64,000 nt of DNA from Eleginops maclovinus. Lineage: Eukaryota > Chordata > Actinopteri > Perciformes > Eleginopidae. Location of the stretch: NCBI RefSeq assembly GCF_036324505.1, contig NC_086362.1, positions 15,282,001 through 15,346,000 on the forward strand. The letters run 5' to 3'. The position numbers were made by a program, and so were the translations under genes. This document shows, in pieces, positions 11,508 through 22,603 of this stretch; position 1 is the stretch's first letter; each line of letters begins with the position of its first letter. The notes under the pieces were generated by a model. The model was not told where the DNA came from, made no database searches, and was given only the letters and a program-made list of their open reading frames with translations.

Positions 11508-11695
11508 TGCTGCCCTCTCTGGTCACGAAATGGAATATAGTCTGCCTCTGGGGATGGGGGCACCTGTTAGCAGGTCAATAGGGCAGTCGAACGGTCGTTG
11601 GGGAGGTAATGACAAGGCTTTAGATTTATTGAAAACTTCCTTTAAATCATGGTAGCATGGGGGTACCTTCAGCAGATCCGGATAATCAGGATGAT

Positions 11696-12850
11696 CTACC
11701 ACAATCCCACCAGGTTCAGCCGATGCATGAACGACCTGTGAGCGTTTGCATCTATTACTACAGGCCTCTCCCCACCCCTTAATTTTCCCGAACGCCAGTC
11801 AATGTGGGGATTGTGTATCTTTAGCCATGGGAAACCCAATATAACTGGGTGCTGAGCAGATTGGAAAATGTGAAATTGCATTGTTTCTGTATGGTCCTTA
11901 TTTATAATGATCTGATTGGGTTCTGTGCAGTCTAAGGCACTGGCATGAATGGGGCGAGGTAGAGGGACCGTTTTTACCTGCAGTCCGAAGTCATGGACGG
12001 AAAGGGCCTTCCCGGTGGGGAGATTCTCAGGGGGAAACCCCGGGAACTGGGAGGATTGACCCCAGTGCGCCGGCGCTCTCCCAAGACGATTGTCTACCCG
12101 GATGAACATGGAGATAAGGGACTCTAGGCTCCGTGGCAAGTCCAGAGGAGCCAGCTGGTCCTTTATCGCATCTGAAAGTCCAGTCCTGAAGGCGTCGAGG
12201 AGTGCTGGAGTGTTCCACCCGCTGTCTAATGCCGCCGTGCGGAATTCGATGGCATAATCAACCACCTGACGGTTAAGCTGACGCATCTGCATGAGTCTTC
12301 TGCTTGCTTCTGTGGCAGGCGATGAGTGGTCGAATATGCGGCTCATGGTTTCTATGAACTCGGGAAGTGAGTAATAGATCATGGACTCTCTGGCCCATTC
12401 TGCGGTAGCCCAGGCTGCAGCCCTCCCAGTTAAATGGGACACGATGAAGGCCACCTTGGCATGGTCAGATGAAAAAGCTGCTGGGTTGTGTTGAAAATGC
12501 AGGTCGCACTGCACAAGGAAGGCTCTGCAGTTGTTGGAGTCTCCGGCGAATCTCTCCGGGAGAGCCAGACGCAGTGATGATGAAGCAGGCGGGATCGAGA
12601 TGTGAGCGCCAGCAGGAATCTCGGCTGGAGAGGAGTCAGCAGCGGGCGAGGTCACCGGTGAAGCAGTCTGCTGATGAGCGAGGAATTGATGCATCTGCTC
12701 CGTAAGGTATTGTATCTGTGAGTTGATGGAGTCTTGGAACTCGGCCTGATGTCCTTGGCTGATTGAACCCAGCTGCTCCTCATGCTGGTAGATTTTAACT
12801 CCTTGGGCTGACAGAGCGGCGTGAAGCATCTTCGGGTCGGCTGAGTCCAT
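11696..12850 (-). pseudogene. Gypsy gag with protease remnant
   Basis: The 384-codon frame starts at an ATG only 13-16 nt inside the 5' LTR, an unusually short leader. It has a coiled N-terminus, a Sushi/RTL-like capsid (LPERFAGDSNNCRAFL; MRQLNRQVVDYAIEFR) and then a protease C-terminal part (HPVILGFPWLKIHNPHIDW). I see neither a CCHC knuckle nor the catalytic DSG motif between them, so an in-frame deletion seems to have joined capsid to protease tail. Confidence 0.8.
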
Positions 12851-12866
12851 TGTGGCCAGTTCGTTC

Positions 12867-13189
12867 TGTCACAAACTGTAAACACAAGGTAGTAGGACTC
12901 AAATGCACCACCCCAGGAGACAGAGTTAAAGTATTAAAAAATGACTTTATTTCCAAAAAAATGCACAAAAACAACAAGAACACAAGACGCTCACATGGAG
13001 GATTAAAAAACACAATGCTGGTAGAGACTTGGAACGAGATGCAGAAAGTGAGTACCAAAACCAAACAGGAAGTGGGAGCCAAGATAAAAATGACTAAACA
13101 AAACATAAAACATGACCAACCATAGACCTGGGGCATGAGGACCCAAACAAGAAACTTGACAAGATTAACATCTTTGATGAAACACAACA
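12867..13189 (-). repeat. Gypsy 5' LTR (internally deleted)
   Basis: This 323-bp LTR matches 8,356-8,821 at both ends. The block around GGTACGCTGGTTACTGACTC to GGAGTCAAGAGAC is missing, so CTGGT joins AGAGAC directly. The two LTRs of one insertion start out identical, so this deletion occurred after insertion. Confidence 0.85.
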
Positions 13190-14624
13190 GAGCGGGATAG
13201 TGGTTAAAGGGACGCTTGCCGTTGGGTTGGTGGCAGGTGCGCCTGTCAATGGGGCGGTGGCGGTGCCGCCTGTCGCTGCTCCCGTCGCTGCGGTGGGGCC
13301 TGAGCACACTGTGGAAGTTGCGGGCCGGCTGTCGATTCACTCACAGACAGCACACAGCAGCCAGGGTGGCAGAATCTGTTTTGGAGGAAGTCATCATGGA
13401 TGAGGATTTGCTCAAATTACCGATTAAAAGAAAAAGTGCAGAGGTGTGCAACAACAACGGGGCCCAAACAAAATAGGTTTTGAAGACGGTCGCTGTGTTC
13501 CTCTCAGCCAGAGGGACTCTCGGAGGACTCAGAGGACAGTGACAGTGAGGCTTTCAGCGAAAGTATGCAGGTAGACACGGCTGAGGAGTATTCCTTCCAC
13601 AGGATCAGAGGCTTCCTGAAGGATACTAAAGGGATGAAGGCGGTAAGGGTTCAGGATTTTTTTGTTGATCAGCTGATGTTTCACGACTCTGCCAGGTTCT
13701 CATGCGGCGCACAGGAGGCCTTGGGCAGCTTACTTTCAGCAAACAGGAGACCTACAGGCTGAGGAAATTACTGCAGAAGATCCAAGAAGAAACTGCTGAA
13801 AGTAATGATTAAATACATCTTGTTTTTCTTTTCTCTCCTTTACTTTTCTTCTGTTATCGCTTTGACTTGGTTAGGATGCAGCTATACTTTCATTATGGGT
13901 GACATAAAGCTGGGCCCTCTAAATATTAACGGTGCTCGAGGGGATGCCAGGAGAGCATCTTTGTTTTTTCTTTGCCAGAGGTTTCACATCTGTTTCCTGC
14001 ACTGTTAAGCATGTCATTCCAGGTCACTTGTTGAAATGAAATACTGTTTTCGAGAAGGTTAAAATATAATATTTATGCTCCCAGTGTGGGCTCTGAAAGG
14101 CTTTTATTTTTTGAACGGTTGAAGCATGCCCTTAGCACCTGCAGTAGTGAGGAGTATCTGTTCCTGGGGGGTGACTTTAACTGCACAGAAAACCCTGTGC
14201 TACAGGAACTACTGGGAACCACATGCTGCCTCTAGGAGTGCTTTACTGAGGATCACATAATCTTTTGAGCTGTGTGACATTTGGAGGCATTTTTACCTGG
14301 GCCAGCGGCAGCACACCTGGGTGCACTGTAGGGACAATGTTTTAATCACCACATTAATACAAGCAGGAGCTGCTCCATAAGTCCTGTTGGGTTCTCTGAC
14401 CATTCCCTTTTTCAGGTTTCAGTTTTTATTAATTATGTAAAGTGCAATAGTGCGTATTGGCACTTCAATGTTTCTCTGTTGGCTGATAATCATTTTAAAG
14501 CAGTCTTCACATTTTTTATCAAAACTACCGTAATTGTAAAAGTCAGTACAGTAGTCTTCAGCAGTGGTGGGATGTAGGGGAAGTCCAAATCAAACAGCTT
14601 TGCCTGCAGTACACTCTCAATATA

Positions 14625-14783
14625 ACATAAGTGTTCCTCTGGTCCAGGTGGGAGAGGGCAGTGTGGAGGGTGAGGGAGATGGCATCATCCGTGGACCTAC
14701 AGAGCAAACAGGTCCACGGATGATGCCATCTCCCTCACCCTCCACACTGCCCTCTCCCACCTGGACCAGAGGAACACTTATGT
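14625..14783. repeat. 74-bp perfect inverted repeat with 11-nt loop
   Basis: The left arm 14,625-14,698 is the exact reverse complement of 14,710-14,783, around the loop ACAGAGCAAAC. Both arms are L2 sequence, so the hairpin formed when the L2 inserted with its 5' end flipped. The outermost 2 bp overlap the target duplication. Confidence 0.95.
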
Positions 14784-16162
14784 GAGAATGCTGTTCATTG
14801 ACTACAGTTCAGCATTCAACACCATTGTGCCCTCCAAGCTCATCATTAAGCTCAGGGACCTTGGGCTCAACAGCGCCCTCTGTGACTGGATCATGAGCTT
14901 CCTGACGGGCAGATCTCAGGCAGTGCGGATGGGGAACATCACATCCTCCACCTTGACCCTCAACACCGGAGCCCCTCAGGGTTGTGTGCTCAGCCCTCTC
15001 CTCTACTCCCTGTTCACGCACGACTGCGTGGCCACACACAGCTCCAACACCATCATCAAGTTTGCTGACGACACGACCGTCATCGGCCTGATCACAGACG
15101 GCGACGAGACGGCGTACAGAGAGGAGGTCAGAGCCCTGACATCTTGGTGCCAGGACAACAACCTCCATCTCAACGTCAGCAAAACAAAGGAGCTGATTGT
15201 GGACTACAGGAAGAGGCAGAGAGAAGCACACACACCCATCACCATCGACGGGACTCCTGTGGAGAGAGTCAGCAGCTTCAGGTTCCTCGGGGTTAACATC
15301 AGTGAGGACCTGACATGGACACATCACACCAGGGTCATATCCAAGACGGCTCGACAGCGGCTCTTCTTCCTCCGCAGGCTGCGGAAGTTCAACATGGACT
15401 CCAGGATACTCTGCAACTTCTACAGGTGCACCATCGAGAGTATCCTGACTGGCTGCATCACCGCCTGGTATGGCAGTTGCACCGCCCTCAACCGTAAGAC
15501 TCTACAGAGGGTGGTGAAAACTGCTCAGCACATCACCAGGACGGAGTTGCCATCCATGGAGGACCTCTACACCCAGCGGTGTAGGAAGAAGGCCGGTAGG
15601 ATATTAAAGGACCCCCATCACCCCAGCAACAATCTGTTCTGTCTGCTGCCGTCTGGCAGACGGTACCGCAGCATCCGGACCAAGACCACCAGACTCAGAG
15701 ACAGTTTTATACCACAGGCTATAAGACTACTGAACTCCTGAGCTGTGTGAATGTCTACTCACATCTGTTTATAGTACACACATACATATATATATATATA
15801 TATATTATACACATCTGCCATACATATCTGTTTATAGTACACATATCTATATATTATACATATCTGCCATATACATCTGTTATACATAATGTATGCATCT
15901 GTCCATACCTCCTCATTCCACAGAGTAAAGTATTTAAATACTTTCAATGTATTCCACATATGTATATATTTCACATCCTCAAATCTGTATTGTTGATATT
16001 GTAAATATTCTTCTCTCTTTTTCACTATTTTATTTATCTTATTTGCACCATGTATGTTGAGTTGTTGGAGGAGCACGCGACATAAGATTTTCATTGCCAA
16101 CATATACGCTGTATCTGCTGTGCATATGACAAATAAAACCTTGAAACCTTGAAACCTGAAAC
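14627..16162 (+). mobile_element. L2 LINE, 5'-truncated with inverted 5' end
   Basis: This copy of the L2 family is nearly identical to the 3' half of 2,891-6,288, with only a few substitutions in the coding part. It is flanked by an imperfect 11-bp duplication, CTCAATATAAC (14,616-14,626) and CTCAATGTCAC (16,163-16,173). Its first ~72 bases are an inverted copy of the segment just downstream. The 3' tail has an expanded TA run near 15,785-15,806 and ends in CTTGAAACC repeats. Confidence 0.88.
14782..15741 (+). CDS. L2 reverse transcriptase fragment, intact frame
   Basis: Open for 319 codons, starting at [15 protein letters not shown] and ending with the normal L2 C-terminus and stop (15,739-15,741). 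It contains [10 protein letters not shown] and catalytic [10 protein letters not shown]. The endonuclease and first RT motifs are gone through 5' truncation, so it is not a working LINE. Its nearly undamaged sequence shows that the insertion is young. Confidence 0.85.
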   Translation: MRMLFIDYSSAFNTIVPSKLIIKLRDLGLNSALCDWIMSFLTGRSQAVRMGNITSSTLTLNTGAPQGCVLSPLLYSLFTHDCVATHSSNTIIKFADDTTVIGLITDGDETAYREEVRALTSWCQDNNLHLNVSKTKELIVDYRKRQREAHTPITIDGTPVERVSSFRFLGVNISEDLTWTHHTRVISKTARQRLFFLRRLRKFNMDSRILCNFYRCTIESILTGCITAWYGSCTALNRKTLQRVVKTAQHITRTELPSMEDLYTQRCRKKAGRILKDPHHPSNNLFCLLPSGRRYRSIRTKTTRLRDSFIPQAIRLLNS

Positions 16163-16674
16163 CTCAATGTCACCAAGGACATGACTAGATGTCTGAGGGC
16201 TCTGGAGAGGGAAGCTGCAGGGATTGGCAGACCCCACAGGAGAGCGAGAACATGTTGAGGTTTTCAAAAGTAGAAATTCAGCTCTGTCCGACCTGCTGGG
16301 GTTTTCTGCTCAGGGTGCTCTGGTCAGATCCCGGTTTCAGAACATAGTGAAAATGGATGCTCCCTCTCACTTTTTCTTCGGTCTCAAGCGCAAGAACGGT
16401 CAGAGGAGGCTGATGCACTCCCTGAGGTCAGACACTGGGCAGCTGCTTGAGGAGTTGGCCGACATTCAGCAGTGTGCTGTCAGATTTTATAAAGAGCTCT
16501 ACAGGTCAGATTACCAGGCAGAACCAGAGGTGGCGCTGTCGTTCTTTGAAGGCCTTCCTAAGGTCCCTGAGGGGGACAGCTCAGACCTGGAAGCTGAGCT
16601 CTCTGCCCAGGAGTTGCAGGAGGCCCTGCAGAGCATGCAGAGTGGGAAGGCTCCTGGCATAGACGGCCTGTAAG

Positions 16675-16772
16675 GTATTCTGGCTGGAACTTTATTTGAA
16701 ACACAGAGGCTGGATAAAACAATGATGTGCTTGTGTGTGTGAACACACACACCTACATACACACACACACAC

Positions 16773-16866
<94 letters not shown>

Positions 16867-17235
16867 CGTGATGTTTGAGGACACTGCCGCAGAACCCGCA
16901 CCGAGGACAGTGAGCTATTGGAGGCCGGGTGCGAAACCAGTTTCACCAAGCACACAAACGATAGATAGTTAAAAGAGCCGCGGTAAAAACTCGCTTAAAG
17001 TGAAGAGAAAATATCTAACTGTGTCAGGTTGGTAGTTCAGGGAGCCCTTGATTTTATATGCAACGCGTTTTCTGTCGGCGGAGCTTGCGTTTTAAACGCA
17101 TTTTTATAAACAGCCCTGGTCCAATGTAGCTTCCGGTGTTGATATTCAGTGAGTGAGTGTGATGCAGTGTCTGTGAGGGAGACAGCAGCGAGAGGAGTTT
17201 CACGGTGGTGCCTTCATTTCTTTTTCGAAGACAAG
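16675..17235. other. Unassigned stretch with long CA microsatellite
   Basis: A CA repeat fills about 16,757-16,864. The rest (CGGCGTGATGTTTGAGGACA onward) has no convincing reading frame and no family I recognise. It recurs in noisy form at 18,600-19,098. It ends exactly where a hAT terminus begins. Confidence 0.6.
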
Positions 17236-18096
17236 CAGTGGCGGGCCGTGCATTTCACACCTAGGCCTTCAGTGATGTCCTACACAGTCCTACCTGAATT
17301 ATTCCACCTCTTAATACCATCATTATGACGCCATGGCTCTAGAAACTATACATTTAGACAGAAACGCAGTATAACCGGGCGTTGCATCACCTTAACATAG
17401 TCAAGTACAACAGAGTTATATTAATATTTCTGAAGCATTTATAATCAATACATCAGCATTTACAGTTAACTTAATTAATCAGATTATCTGACAAACCGCT
17501 CCTTGACACCTGTGTCTGTCACATAACGCAGAACAAGTGCCAGCTGTGCTACATTACCCACATCTGACGTCTCGTCCACCATAACAGCGACAAAGGGTGC
17601 TTTTTTAATCTTCATTTTGATCTCTTCTCCCATCACTTCAGCAATAGCATAAATCAGGTCGTTTTGTATTTTGCCTGACGTCCCAGTAAACATGTTGTTT
17701 GTGTACAGGTGGTAATGCAAATCTGTGTTGTTCTCAGCAAGAAAAGAAAGAAGCTCCACGTAGTTTCCTCTGTTTCTGGACTCGGCGCTTTCATCGTGTC
17801 CATAAATGAAAGTTCTGTTTACCCAAAAACAGGACACAATCAATCAGTCTTTTTAATATTTCCCTATTTTGTTCACCCTTTGGGTTGTGGAGCTCCGTTT
17901 CCCTGCGCACTTGTTCGTTGAGCTGTAGATCCACTGGGTGTCCCCAAAGGTTTTTCAAAAGCACCAGTGCTTCCAAGTGCCCAGCTGTGCTTTGGTGTGT
18001 CGTTCTGCCTTGGTTAGACACTAAATTTGCAAATTTAGTGTGGCTCCAGACACCGAAAACGATCATTCCCAAATACCGCTTCCCGCGTGACAATTG
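17236..18096 (-). mobile_element. hAT transposon fragment (TTF-type transposase)
   Basis: It starts at the hAT terminus CAGTGGCGGG, the same first nine bases as the element at 41,694, in the same orientation. On the minus strand, 17,484-17,843 encodes a transposase piece with the first catalytic Asp (AVMVDETSDVGNVAQLALV). 17,850-18,070 encodes the preceding part in another frame. There is no 5' terminus: at 18,097 the sequence becomes an L2 tail. Confidence 0.75.
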
Positions 18097-19098
18097 CAAA
18101 TAAAACCTTGAAGCTTGAGCCTGGTACCTCAATGTTCCCAGGACATGACTGATGTCTGAGGCTCCTGAGAGGAAGCTGCGGGATTGGCAGACCCAAGGAG
18201 AGCGAGACATGTTGAGGTTTCAAAGTAGAAATTCAGCTTGTCGAACCTGCTGGGGTTTTTGCTCAGTGCTGGTCGATCGGTTTCACAAATAGTGAAAATG
18301 GATTGCTCCTCTCTCACTTTTCTTCGGTTCGAGCGCAAAGAACGGTCAGAGGAGGCTTGATGAAATCCCTGAAGGTCAGCACTGGCTCAGTGTCTTGAGG
18401 AGTTGGCGATTCAGCTGTTGCAGTCAGATTTTAAGAGCTCTAAGGTCAGATTACTGGCGACAGAGGTCGGCGCTTCGTTCTTTGAAGGCCTTCTAAGGTC
18501 CTGAGTGGGACAGCTAGACTTGCGTAGCCTGAGCTCGCCCAGGAGTGCGGAGGCCCTGCGAGCATGCAGATGGAGGCTCTGGCATAGACGCCTGTAAGTT
18601 TCTGGTGCGAATTTATTTGAAACAGAGCTGGATAAACAAGATGTTGTGTGTTGAAGCACACACTAACAGGACCAGCACATGACACCACACACACCACACA
18701 CTACAACACACACAAAACACACACATCACACACAGCCACACACAATCACACCACATCCACGGCGTTGATGTTTGAGGCACTGCGCAGAACCCGCCCGAGG
18801 ACAGTGAGCTATTGGAGGCGGGGCGACCAGTTTCACCAAGACAAACGATAGTAGTTAAAGAGCACGCGGTAAATAACTCGCTTAAAGTGAGAGAAATATT
18901 AATAGTGTCAGTTTGTGGTAGTTCAGGAGCCCTTGAATTTTATATGCAAAGGTTTAATGTGCGGATTGCGTTTAAACGCATATTTTTAAACGCCTGGTCA
19001 ATGAGCTTCGGTGTTGATATTCAGGGGAGTGTGATGCATGTCTGTGAGGAGACCCGAGAGAGTTCACGGTGGTCCTTCATTTCTTTTTCGAAGACAAG
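18097..19098 (+). repeat. Noisy tandem copy of 16,130-17,235
   Basis: The L2 tail, Tx1 RT fragment, CA repeat and unassigned stretch of 16,130-17,235 recur in the same order, but about 10% shorter and full of scattered one-base deletions with some insertions. The CA tract becomes an irregular mixture. The error style is that of raw single-molecule reads rather than of old mutations. It ends at the same GAAGACAAG as the first copy, but continues into sequence without the hAT. Confidence 0.85.
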
Positions 19099-19744
19099 TT
19101 ATACTCATGTTTGCAATACAGTAATTTTATACATCGTACGTAGAACAAGCCGCTATACAACGAGTATATTGGATATATTGCCCAGTCCTACTTGATAGAA
19201 ATGTCTAATGTTAGGTTTTAGTAGCTAACATCAGCAATACATAGCAGTAGGCCTATACAGTATAAGTACACAAACAGCTCCTTCGAATTGGTATACAGTA
19301 TACCTAACTAAAACAGCTCTATGGTGAAAATTACATTTCTTAAACACAAACATTCTATTTAATGTACTTACGTTTTCTTGTCTCTCACAGAGGCAACTGT
19401 GTGGCGTAACTTCCAGAATCTTCTTTTCGTGGTTATGGCACTCCTGTTTTTTTCCTAGTGGTTGCCATGCAGCTTAATGGTGCATCGCCTTCTGCCCCGG
19501 AAAACCAATCACACCCCTCCCTATGCATTTCGAATATTCTTTTGTGGTGGTGACCAAACTTGATCACATTGATTTAAATGTTTTCAATTAAATCACGTTC
19601 AGTCGACGCGAGGTAATTTAATAAATGTAACATTCTCCATAAACAAATGAGCATTATTTGATCAGATCATGTTCACAGAAAGAATATAAATAAATTGTCT
19701 TGAATGCACTAATTTCATTTTGTAAATTCAAAGAACTGTTGTTT
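19099..19744. other. Unassigned, no gene seen
   Basis: AT-rich sequence with no long frame, repeat structure or family match that I can support. It lies between the noisy duplicate and the satellite block. Confidence 0.5.
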
Positions 19745-20350
19745 CCCATTTTTTCAGTGTGAGGCCTTTCTGGCGATTTTCAGCTTCTCTCAGTGAGAAA
19801 AGTAGTTTTGGCGCGCGCGACAGACCAAAATGTGTCTAACTCTTCTGGTTTGTGCCTATATTCTCCCCAAAAAGCAGTTGCATATCCCATGAGGACAACT
19901 GAAAACTAGCAAAAGAAGTGGCTTGCCCTCATGGAATTTGTAATTTTTAACGTTTTTCACTGAACTGAGGCCGTTTTTGTGATTTTCAGCTTCTTTCACT
20001 GAAATGACGCCATTTTTGTGATTTTCAGCTCCTCTCAATGAGAAAAGCAGTTTTGGTGCGTGACACACAAAAATGTTTCTAACTTTTCTTTTTGGTGCTT
20101 AATTTTCCCCAAAAAGCACGTACATACATCAATATCCAGGTGTACACATGAAAACTTGCATAACAAGTGGGTTACTCTTATACAATTTTGACATTTTCAC
20201 TGAACACTTTTTTCATTTTAAGCTTCTTTCAGTGAGACAACACACTTTTGTCATTTTTAGCTTCTTTCAGTGAAATGCCGTATTTTTTGTGATTTCAGCT
20301 TCTTTCACTGAAATGATACCGTTTTTGTGATTGTCAGCTTCAATTACTGA
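19745..20350. repeat. Satellite-like repeat block, left part
   Basis: Repeated units are built from GTGATTTTCAGCTTC, TCAGTGAGAAAAG, ACCAAAATGTTTCTAAC, CTCCCCAAAAAGCA and TACATACATCAATATCC, with spacers variable in length. The same family fills 33,958-35,845. The two parts were probably one array before the L1 inserted. Confidence 0.8.
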
Positions 20351-20424
20351 GGGAGGGCAGTAATTTACAGCAGTTTCTTTCAACCCAATTCCCGATATGG
20401 ATACGTGCTCTCAAGGATATTCCA

Positions 20425-20796
20425 ATGGATTTGGAACGCGGCCACAGGATATACAGCGAAAATCATAACGGTTATCCCCGGACAGTAATCTTCAAATGCC
20501 TGCGATACAGCTCCAGAGTGGCGATACCACGAGAAGCCCTGCGGGTGAGACCAATCATGTATGCGGTCAAACTGCTGCGATTTTTTGCAGATTACAGTAA
20601 ACACACAGTGCAGAGGAGGAAATCTTTCAATGAGGTCCGCTATAAACTGAATAAAAAAGGCATCACAAACTTCCTTCTGCATCCAGCAACTCTCAAAGTA
20701 ACCATCGGGAAGGAAATCATGTTATTTAGCAGTGTGGAAGAGGCAGGCCCGAATGACAGAGCAGACACGCCAATGACGACCAGTCCAGGAGAGTAG
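20425..20796 (+). pseudogene. L1 ORF1p C-terminal domain, 5'-truncated
   Basis: The 123-codon frame matches the end of L1 ORF1 (Transposase_22 family), an RNA-binding chaperone. It shows LERGHRIYSENHNGYPRTVI, then LLRFFADYSK and QRRKSFNEVRYKLNKKGI. The coiled coil and RRM that should precede it are lost at the 5' truncation point near 20,351. The stop is at 20,794-20,796, and the ORF2 endonuclease starts 550 bp downstream, as usual for L1. Confidence 0.75.
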
Positions 20797-21345
20797 GCCT
20801 ATATGAGACATGTGTATGTTTTTGTTTTTGTCCCCTAAACTATTTGAATACACTGTAGTTATGAAAGACATTCAAAATGAATTAATCTAATGAGAAATAA
20901 TAATTGGTATGATATTCGATTATGGGCACTATTGTTCCTTTATTAATATTATATATAGGCCTAGCTTTATAACGGCTATAGCCTATATCTTGATTCTCCT
21001 CTTAGTTTTGGTACAAAGGGACATTTGTTTTTTATGGTGGTTATTTACTTTATTTAGCCTACTCCTCTATTAACAAGGTAATTCAAAACATTTTTTCTTT
21101 AAAGTAAGCATTTCGTGGTGGCTGTAAGAAGGGAATAGGTGCTCACAGGAGCACGACTTTGCATCCACATATCACGGATGTTAACATAGGAAAAAGGTTT
21201 GGGAGGGGAACAACAGGGAGGGGGTTGAGTGATCGAATACATGGGGGGTGGGCTGGCAAGTGCACTGATATCTTACATAGTACTTATGAACCAAGAAGGC
21301 TTCTTTCCTTGACTAGTGCTGCATGGTTTTCCAGTTGACACAAAT

Positions 21346-22571
21346 GAACACAAATCTTTCTGTGATATCATGGAATGTACAGGGCCTGAACAGGACAAAT
21401 AAGAGAACTGCCTGTCTGGAGTATATAGATAGCAAACATATTGATATAGCACTGATTCAGGAGTGGCACCTTACTAAGGAGTCTGAACAATTGTAGTAAC
21501 TCTACATATGAGGTTGTAACTTCATCCTCAGCAGATGATAAAACAAGAGGTGTCTTAGTTGTAATCAGGCGTTCTTTAAACATAAACATTATTGACGCTG
21601 GCAATGACACTGAAGGTAGAATTGCCTTTATCAAAGCAGTAATATCTAATATGAGAATTGTTTTTGTCAGTGCTTATGCTCTAGCTAACTATGATAAAGC
21701 ATTTTCTTTTCGATATTATCTAACATGTTAATGACATTTTCTGATTATTATTTAATCATTGGTGCAGATATGAATGCTATAATAAATCCGATTTTAGACA
21801 AATCAAATCATTCAGTGAGCGGTTCCCAGCTGTCCTGTTCCAGGACTTTGCAGCAATGTATGTTAGATCTCAACCTGTTGGATATTTGGAGATTGTTTAA
21901 TCCATTGGCCAGAGTATACTTTTTTTCCACCAGACATAAATCATACTCAAGAATAGATTACATTTTTGTCTCCAAGACACTTTGCCCAGTAGTACAGACA
22001 GCTGATATTATTTTGGCTTCACTGTCCGACCACCATGCAATCAAAGTAAAATTTCTACTATCATCGACTAAACAAAAAGCATCCCGCTGGAGGTTCAACA
22101 CTACTTTAATTTCAAATAATGATTTCTGTTGCCAATTTAAATCAAAACTGCAGGAATTTATCTCTCAAAATGTGGAATCAGTGGAAGATTTCAGATATAT
22201 TTGGGATGCCATTAAGGGTTTTATAAAAGATAAGGTTACATCATTTGCCTCCTTTTTAAATCGCTCTCGTCAACAAAGAATGGTTGAGTTGGAGCGACGG
22301 TTGGAATTCTCTGGAGAAAACACAACAAATATCCTTTTGCTCTTTACGAGCGGGTGAGTTTAGCATGGTGAAAAATGAGCTACATGTATTATTGAGAACA
22401 AAAGCTGAGTTCTTAATTCGCAGGCTATAGAACATCATTATTTTAGTGGTAGTAGGCCCTCACACCAGTTAGCCCTTCGGCTCTGCTCTAATGGGCGACG
22501 GGCATGCATTTCTGCAATACAATCTCCAGGCGGCAATATAGTAACTACTCCAGCTGAAATTAATGACACTT
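21346..22571 (+). pseudogene. Outer L1 endonuclease domain, frameshifted
   Basis: The APE-type endonuclease begins at 21,346 (VISWNVQGLNRTNKRTACLE), loses frame at stops near 21,495, and resumes from 21,725 (LIIGADMNAIINPILDKSN, then SYSRIDYIFV and SDHHAI), with another shift near 21,720. After 22,357 it continues broken up to about 22,571 (GGNIVTTPAEIND) and then changes to the Gypsy-like sequence. Confidence 0.75.
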
Positions 22572-22603
22572 CAGACCGTATATTCCTTTCGCGCACAGCC
22601 TGT

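Larger units (their letters stand above)
8356..13189 (-). mobile_element. Chromodomain Ty3/Gypsy retrotransposon, near full length, decayed
   Basis: It is read on the minus strand: 5' LTR (12,867-13,189), gag, protease remnant, RT, RNase H, integrase, chromodomain and 3' LTR (8,356-8,821). The flanks are GAGCA on the left and GAGCG on the right, so a 4-5-bp target duplication is likely. The pol order and C-terminal chromodomain place it in the chromovirus branch, with gag resembling fish Sushi-type elements. The 5' LTR lacks about 145 bp present in the 3' LTR. Several stops and frame breaks show that it is inactive. Confidence 0.85.
13190..16674 (+). mobile_element. Tx1-type L1 LINE remnant, split by an L2
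   Basis: 13,380-13,812 resembles the end of a Tx1-type ORF1 (YSFHRIRGFLKDTKGMKAV, VQDFFVDQ), decayed by shifts. ORF2 begins near 13,895 (LNINGARGDARRASLF) and its endonuclease follows in pieces (FLGGDFNC, RQHTW) up to a ...KVQIKQF-like segment near 14,590. An L2 interrupts at 14,627-16,162. The Tx1 frame resumes at 16,165 and is open at 16,224-16,673 (SHFFFGLKRKNGQRR), ending at the RT entry motif SGKAPGIDGL, where the element stops. The rest of the RT is absent. Confidence 0.75.

Noticed and set aside
16224..16673. Possible host gene of 149 codons
   Set aside because: The protein is the Tx1 LINE linker and RT entry region and continues the element split by the L2.
16757..16864. Long Cys/Val and His/Thr reading frames
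   Set aside because: They translate a CA microsatellite and have no coding meaning.
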